Source of the DNA: Duganella phyllosphaerae
GTDB taxonomy: Bacteria; Pseudomonadota; Gammaproteobacteria; Burkholderiales; Burkholderiaceae_D
Length of the DNA stretch: 64,000 nucleotides
Direction of reading: 5' to 3'
NCBI RefSeq assembly: GCF_001758785.1
Contig: NZ_LROM01000106.1
Coordinates: 32,032 to 96,031, forward strand
Below the pieces are notes generated by a model, which did not search any database, was not told where the DNA came from, and was given only the letters and a program-made list of their open reading frames with translations. Numbering within the stretch: the first letter of the stretch is position 1; every line of letters starts with the position of its first letter. This document shows, piece after piece, positions 59,927 to 64,000 of this stretch. The translations under genes were made by a program, and so were the position numbers.

Positions 59927-62257
59927 ATGCGCCATCACGTACTTGCAGCTGCCATTCTGTCCACTTTCTCGAGTGCCTACGCAGCCGACGACACCACTCT
60001 CCAGACCGTTGAAGTCCGCGCCGACAAGCCGGCCGGCAGCGACACCAGCGTTACGGTCCAGAACGACCGCGCGAACAACCGCACCCTGGGCGACATGCTC
60101 GAACAGGTGTCGGGCGTGCAAAGCAGCGCCTTCGGCCCCAACGCCGGCGCGCCGGTGATCCGCAGCCTGTCCGGCAGTCGCGTGCAGATCCTCGAAGACG
60201 GCCAGTCGATCATGGGCATGAACGCCATCAGCGGCGACATCAACATCCCGTTCGACCCGCTGTTTGCGCGCAGCGCCACGGTCAGCAAATCGTCGGACAG
60301 CGTGCGCTACGGCGGCAACGCCATCGGCGGCAGCGTCAATGTCGATTCCGGCATCTTGTCGCGCAAGATGGAAGACAAGGACCACGAGCTTGAACTGGTG
60401 CTGCGCAAGGGCTATAACGACGCCGATGCCCAGGGTCTGCGCCTGAACTTCAACAACAGCAAGAACTTTTCGACCAACATCCAGCTGTCGTTCCAGAGCA
60501 TCGACCACTACAAGATTCCCGGCAACAGCAAGGCGTCCGTGTGTAATACCGGGCTGTTCCCGGCCACTGGCGGCATCAACAGTTTTATTGCCGACAGCTG
60601 CCAGAAAGAGGCGCGCATCCAGCAGATGTACAACAAGTCGTCGCAGCCGTATATCGAGCAATTCATCAGGGATAACCCGGACTGGGCCGATGGCGATTTT
60701 TCCTTCTACACCAACAATCCGACCTCGGTGTGGCAGCGCAAGACCTACGTCAATCCGGCCAACCCGGCATATGTGCCGGGCACGCCGCGCACGGTCGAAA
60801 ACCGCATCAACCGCGATGTCACGCCCGATTATCACGGCACGCTGGGCAACAGCTATTCGAACAACGCGCACTTCGGCGTGGGCACCACGTACTTTTTCAA
60901 CCAGGGCTACGTGGGCGTGAGCCTGGACAGCAAGGAAAGCAAGTACGGCGTGCCGGGCTTTTCGATGGAGAACAAGTCGTTCGGCGCCAACTACGACGAA
61001 GGGTTGCCGGTGGGCGTGAAGATTCGCCAGGATAAATATGCGCTCGAGGGCAAGCTGCTCTCTCCCGTGGCGTACGTGGACAGCGCGGAGCTGCGCGTCT
61101 CGCGCCTGAACAACACGTCCGGCGAAACCATCGGCCCGACCAACGCCAACGAGTATGCGTTCGATACCACCCAGGCCGAGCTGCTGCTGGCGCAGCAGCG
61201 CGCCGGCGCCCTCTCCGGCGTGGTCGGCGTCTCGCATCGCGCGCGCGATGTGACCGGTAGCGGTCCGCAGTTGTACTTGCCTGACGTTGGCACGACCAGC
61301 AACGCGCTGTTCATCCGGCAGAACCTCGACTTCGACTGGGCCTCGTTCGATGCCGGTTTCCGCCACGAGAAGGTGGAACACGAGATCGAAGCAAGCGGGT
61401 TCAAAACCTCGCGCAACGCCGCCAATACCAAGTTGGCCGACCGCAAATTCAGCCTGAACAGCTACAACCTGGGCGCCGCCTTCGAGCTGGGCAAGCTGTG
61501 GGGCGCCAAGCTGCGCTACGGCTCGTCCGAACGCGCGCCCGACATCAACGAGCTGTACGCGAGCAACCGCCACTACTCGATCATGACGCAAGAGGAAGGC
61601 AACCAGAACCTGAAAGCCGAGCGCGCCCGCAACATCGAGCTGAGCGTTCTGTTCGGCCTGGGCGGCTTCAAGCTGACTGGCACCGCTTACCAGATGAAAT
61701 ACGACAATTTCCTGTACCTCGGCCATTCGGGCCTGCAAACCGCCAACCGTCTGCCGCTGAAGTACTGGAAGCAGACCGACACGACCGTGAAAGGCTTCGA
61801 GCTCGACGCCTCGCAGGCGTTCAGCCTGGGTAGCTACGGCAAGTTGAACGTCTCGGCCTTCGCCGACCTGGTCAAGAACAAGGCCGATAACCCGGACCGC
61901 CTGCGCACGCAAAACGATGGCGAGTACCTGCCCAATATGCCGACCAACCGCTACGGCGCCAACCTGGCGTGGGAACACAGCGGCTGGAAGGCGCGGCTGT
62001 CGAGCACTTATTACGACAAGCAGAAATACCTGGGCAAGAGCGTCAGCAACGAAGTACCGCTGGACGCCTACAACATGGTGAACTTCCAGGTCAGCCGCGC
62101 GATCGATTCACCTTACGCGCGGGTGACCGGGCTGGAGGTGTTCATCAGCGGCTCGAACCTGCTGAACGACGATGCGCGGCCGAACAACTCGCCTCTGAAA
62201 TACATCGCACCGTTGCCGGGACGGGCCTTCCAGGTCGGCCTGACGATGAAGCTATAA
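59927..62257 (+). CDS. TonB-dependent receptor, ZnuD-like group
   Basis: A 776-aa outer-membrane receptor. It has a signal peptide (about 1-20, ending SAYAA), a TonB box-like TLQTVEVRA, a plug domain (about 35-145: DMLEQVSGVQ, PVIRSLSGSRVQILEDG, RYGGNAIGGSVNVD) and a barrel ending PGRAFQVGLTMKL. The plug sequence and the strand pattern YGVPGFSMENKS...VKIRQDKYALEG resemble ZnuD-type zinc receptors. The His-rich loop used for zinc in ZnuD is not seen, so a metal substrate is uncertain. The ATG has GGAA 2-6 nt upstream. Several TTGCA-type motifs lie at 59790-59850. Confidence 0.87.
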   Translation: MRHHVLAAAILSTFSSAYAADDTTLQTVEVRADKPAGSDTSVTVQNDRANNRTLGDMLEQVSGVQSSAFGPNAGAPVIRSLSGSRVQILEDGQSIMGMNAISGDINIPFDPLFARSATVSKSSDSVRYGGNAIGGSVNVDSGILSRKMEDKDHELELVLRKGYNDADAQGLRLNFNNSKNFSTNIQLSFQSIDHYKIPGNSKASVCNTGLFPATGGINSFIADSCQKEARIQQMYNKSSQPYIEQFIRDNPDWADGDFSFYTNNPTSVWQRKTYVNPANPAYVPGTPRTVENRINRDVTPDYHGTLGNSYSNNAHFGVGTTYFFNQGYVGVSLDSKESKYGVPGFSMENKSFGANYDEGLPVGVKIRQDKYALEGKLLSPVAYVDSAELRVSRLNNTSGETIGPTNANEYAFDTTQAELLLAQQRAGALSGVVGVSHRARDVTGSGPQLYLPDVGTTSNALFIRQNLDFDWASFDAGFRHEKVEHEIEASGFKTSRNAANTKLADRKFSLNSYNLGAAFELGKLWGAKLRYGSSERAPDINELYASNRHYSIMTQEEGNQNLKAERARNIELSVLFGLGGFKLTGTAYQMKYDNFLYLGHSGLQTANRLPLKYWKQTDTTVKGFELDASQAFSLGSYGKLNVSAFADLVKNKADNPDRLRTQNDGEYLPNMPTNRYGANLAWEHSGWKARLSSTYYDKQKYLGKSVSNEVPLDAYNMVNFQVSRAIDSPYARVTGLEVFISGSNLLNDDARPNNSPLKYIAPLPGRAFQVGLTMKL

Positions 62258-62400
62258 AGGGGCCTCGACAACCTACTGCGCGACTTGCTATCGCCTCTCC
62301 GTTGCTCAGCGTACCTCCGTACGCTTCCGCTACTCAAGACGATATCAAGCCGCTCGCTACAGTTTTCGATGTCCCCTTGCCGGCAACTGGATACCCAGCT

Positions 62401-63009
62401 TTACTCGCCGCCGGTACGGGATTTACTCGGCAGTGGCGAGTTGGGCTTCCAGCGGGCCGACATGGCCTGCCCTTCCTCGATCTGCTCCGGCGTCATGTGC
62501 TTGACCACCGCCGCGCGCTGCTCGGCGGCGTTCGGTGCGCCGCGGGCGGCGGCCAGGTTCCACAGCATGTAGGCGATCACGTTATCCTGCGGCACGCCGC
62601 CGATATGGTAGCGGTACATCAGCCCCATGGTTTGCAGCGCTTCGCCATGGCCTTGCTGTGCCGCCTTGCGGAACCAGCTCACCGCCTGCTTGTGGTCCTG
62701 GATCACCGAGTTGCCGGTGTAGTACATGGCGCCGACCACGTACTGGGCGTCGGCCTTGCCTTGCAGCGCAGCCTTGCGGTGCCACTGGAACGCTTGCTGA
62801 TAGTCCTGCGGCACGCCGCGTCCCATGTAGTACATCAGGCCCAGCAGGTGCTGGGCGTCGGCGTTGCCGGCGCGCGCCAGGGGCGTGATTTCCTTGAGCG
62901 CGGTGCCGTAGTTCTTGTTGTTGTAGGCAGTCGCGCCCTCGGCAAAACCTGCCAGCGCGGCCTGTTGCAGGCCGAAGGCGAGACAGATCGCCAATATGAA
63001 TTTTTTCAT
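62401..63009 (-). CDS. Exported Sel1-repeat protein
   Basis: A 202-aa protein with a signal peptide (about 1-20) and three SEL1-type TPR-like repeats: ADAQHLLGLMYYMGRGVPQD, ADAQYVVGAMYYTGNSVIQD and GEALQTMGLMYRYHIGGVPQ. The C-terminus is Pro/Ser-rich. Such repeats bind proteins; the partner is unknown. It lies 28 bp downstream of the DUF2807 gene on the same strand and probably shares its transcript. Confidence 0.88.
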   Translation of the reverse strand: MKKFILAICLAFGLQQAALAGFAEGATAYNNKNYGTALKEITPLARAGNADAQHLLGLMYYMGRGVPQDYQQAFQWHRKAALQGKADAQYVVGAMYYTGNSVIQDHKQAVSWFRKAAQQGHGEALQTMGLMYRYHIGGVPQDNVIAYMLWNLAAARGAPNAAEQRAAVVKHMTPEQIEEGQAMSARWKPNSPLPSKSRTGGE

Positions 63010-63037
63010 GTCGATTGAGTAGGGAGCGTTTGCAGGC

Positions 63038-63811
63038 TTACTTCCAGTTGACCTTGCCGAGGCCGTCAACCGAAACATCGCGGTTGACCGGCTTGCCGTA
63101 CACGGTGGCGGAACCGAGGCCGCTCAGGTCGAGCTTGGCGTTGGAGGTGGCGGTGACGGTAGCGTTGCCGAGCCCACTCAGGTCGAGGTCGATGCTCTCG
63201 GCCGTGAACTTCTGGGCGTTGAGGCCGCCGATCCCGCCAAGGTCGGCCTTGAGCAGCTTGCCGCTGCCCCCGAGCACGATGTTGCCGGCGCCGCCCAGGT
63301 CGATGTCGACGCGTTCGTTTTCGCTGATCCACAAGTTCATCTTGCCCACGCCGCCGAGCCTGGCGCGCACGGTCTTGTAATCGACGGTGGCCTTCATGCT
63401 GCCGGCGCCATCGAGCACCAGTTCCAGTTCCTGGCCGGAGAAGCCGCTGATCTCGGCAGCGCCCAGTCCCTCCATCACCACCTGGCGCAGGTTGGGCAGC
63501 ACCATCTCGGCGCGCGCGCCGCTGCTGGTACTGATCCTGACGCTGCGCCCGCCGTCGCTTTCCAGTTGCAGGGTATCGCCGCTTTGCGCATAGGTCAGCC
63601 GGTCCATGGTGCGCTTGTTGCCGGTGATCGTGAGCGAAGGGACCGGGCCCTGGCGCAGCTTGACATCGACCATGCCATCGATCTTGACCCGCACCACGCG
63701 CGCGTCGATGTTGACGGTACGGGTTTCGCTGGTGTCGTCGGCAGCTTGAGCGCGCCCGAACAGCGCGCACGCCGCCGCAAATAGCAAACCGAACTGGAAA
63801 ATCCTCTTCAT
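63038..63811 (-). CDS. Exported DUF2807 (GIN-domain) protein
   Basis: A 257-aa protein with a signal peptide (about 1-24, ending GRAQA). The rest is a DUF2807/GIN-domain beta-helix made of short repeating strands: VVMEGLGAAEISGFSG, LVLDGAGSMKATV, VDIDLGGAGNIVLGGSG and LDLSGLGNATVTATS. The domain is described as a putative auto-transporter adhesin head. It is the first gene of a two-gene unit with the Sel1 protein. Confidence 0.88.
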   Translation of the reverse strand: MKRIFQFGLLFAAACALFGRAQAADDTSETRTVNIDARVVRVKIDGMVDVKLRQGPVPSLTITGNKRTMDRLTYAQSGDTLQLESDGGRSVRISTSSGARAEMVLPNLRQVVMEGLGAAEISGFSGQELELVLDGAGSMKATVDYKTVRARLGGVGKMNLWISENERVDIDLGGAGNIVLGGSGKLLKADLGGIGGLNAQKFTAESIDLDLSGLGNATVTATSNAKLDLSGLGSATVYGKPVNRDVSVDGLGKVNWK

Positions 63812-63919
63812 GGTCTATCCCTGGCTGATGATTCCACAATCATAACGCCCGCCACGCCCCCACCCGCAAAATTGCGACGAACTGCACAAATCAGGGCATG
63901 AACAACCAATTCGGGGTCA

Positions 63920-64000
63920 GTGCCGACATTCGGACATTGGGGAACTTTTTCAGGCCTGTTTTTTGACTTAATGGCTCAGCTCGTGTCCGAATGTCGGCAC
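63920..64000. repeat. 17-bp perfect inverted repeat at the window end
   Basis: GTGCCGACATTCGGACA (63920-63936) and TGTCCGAATGTCGGCAC (63984-64000) are exact reverse complements, 47 bp apart. Upstream is GGGTCA. This resembles extragenic palindromes associated with REP-type transposases in this bacterial family, or the terminal repeats of a small element that continues past the window. Confidence 0.8.

Noticed and set aside
59654..61978. 774-codon minus-strand frame opposite the TonB receptor
   Set aside because: Antisense shadow of a receptor with clear signal peptide, plug and barrel.

Overview
The window is GC-rich chromosomal DNA from a betaproteobacterium, most likely Burkholderiales/Oxalobacteraceae (Massilia, Duganella or Janthinobacterium-like). 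This rests on a complete 14-gene nuoA-N operon followed by a DUF2818 gene and a NUDIX gene, a tpiA-secG-tRNA-Leu-nuo order, an mdtABC-type RND operon with its own outer-membrane factor, large TonB-dependent receptors, and dispersed REP-like palindromes. The genus is an inference; no 16S or phylogenetic marker was compared. About 50 genes fill the window and the only gene-free stretch above 300 bp is a repeat block at 14286-14647.

Region by region. 1-2617: CheB-CheR hybrid sensor/methyltransferase. 2760-12000: leftward operon mdtA-mdtB-mdtC-OMF for a tripartite RND efflux pump. 12241-14285: divergent OmpR-family response regulator and histidine kinase; the shared intergenic region carries a CpxR-box-like direct repeat, so the two-component system probably controls the pump. 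14281-14640: an 8-bp minisatellite and a 46-bp tandem repeat with REP-like palindromes. 14648-21245: SppA protease, then a TonB-dependent receptor and a sodium:solute symporter that look like one uptake unit. 21399-24358: NERD-nuclease/SF1 helicase, DUF3820 protein, a glutaredoxin-like protein without cysteines, and a SYLF lipoprotein. 24483-27648: coupled HDOD and PAS-GGDEF-EAL signalling genes. 27761-29556: LysR regulator divergent from a pirin. 29678-32928: ribA, then a secreted trypsin-like protease overlapping an FHA membrane protein. 33022-34418: a frameshifted DUF4126 gene, then a Phd/YefM-type antitoxin whose overlapping partner is not a recognisable PIN toxin. 34519-38877: DsbA-family oxidoreductase, diacylglycerol kinase-like enzyme, SnoaL/NTF2-like secreted protein, and a TetR-MFS efflux pair. 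39033-42190: small unknown gene, ispF, ispD, a HEQRH protein, a NUDIX hydrolase and DUF2818, all leftward and tightly packed behind nuo. 42190-56857: NADH dehydrogenase complex I. 57021-58617: tRNA-Leu(GAG), secG, tpiA. 58719-63811: PIG3-type quinone oxidoreductase, a ZnuD-like TonB receptor, a Sel1-repeat protein and a DUF2807 protein. The window ends in a 17-bp perfect inverted repeat.

No phage, integrase, transposase, CRISPR array or rRNA was seen. The best candidates for undescribed biology are the antitoxin with an unknown overlapping partner, the protease/FHA pair, the NERD helicase next to DUF3820, the HEQRH protein embedded in the nuo-isp transcript, and the cysteine-less glutaredoxin. 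All are inferences from sequence and need homology searches and experiments.
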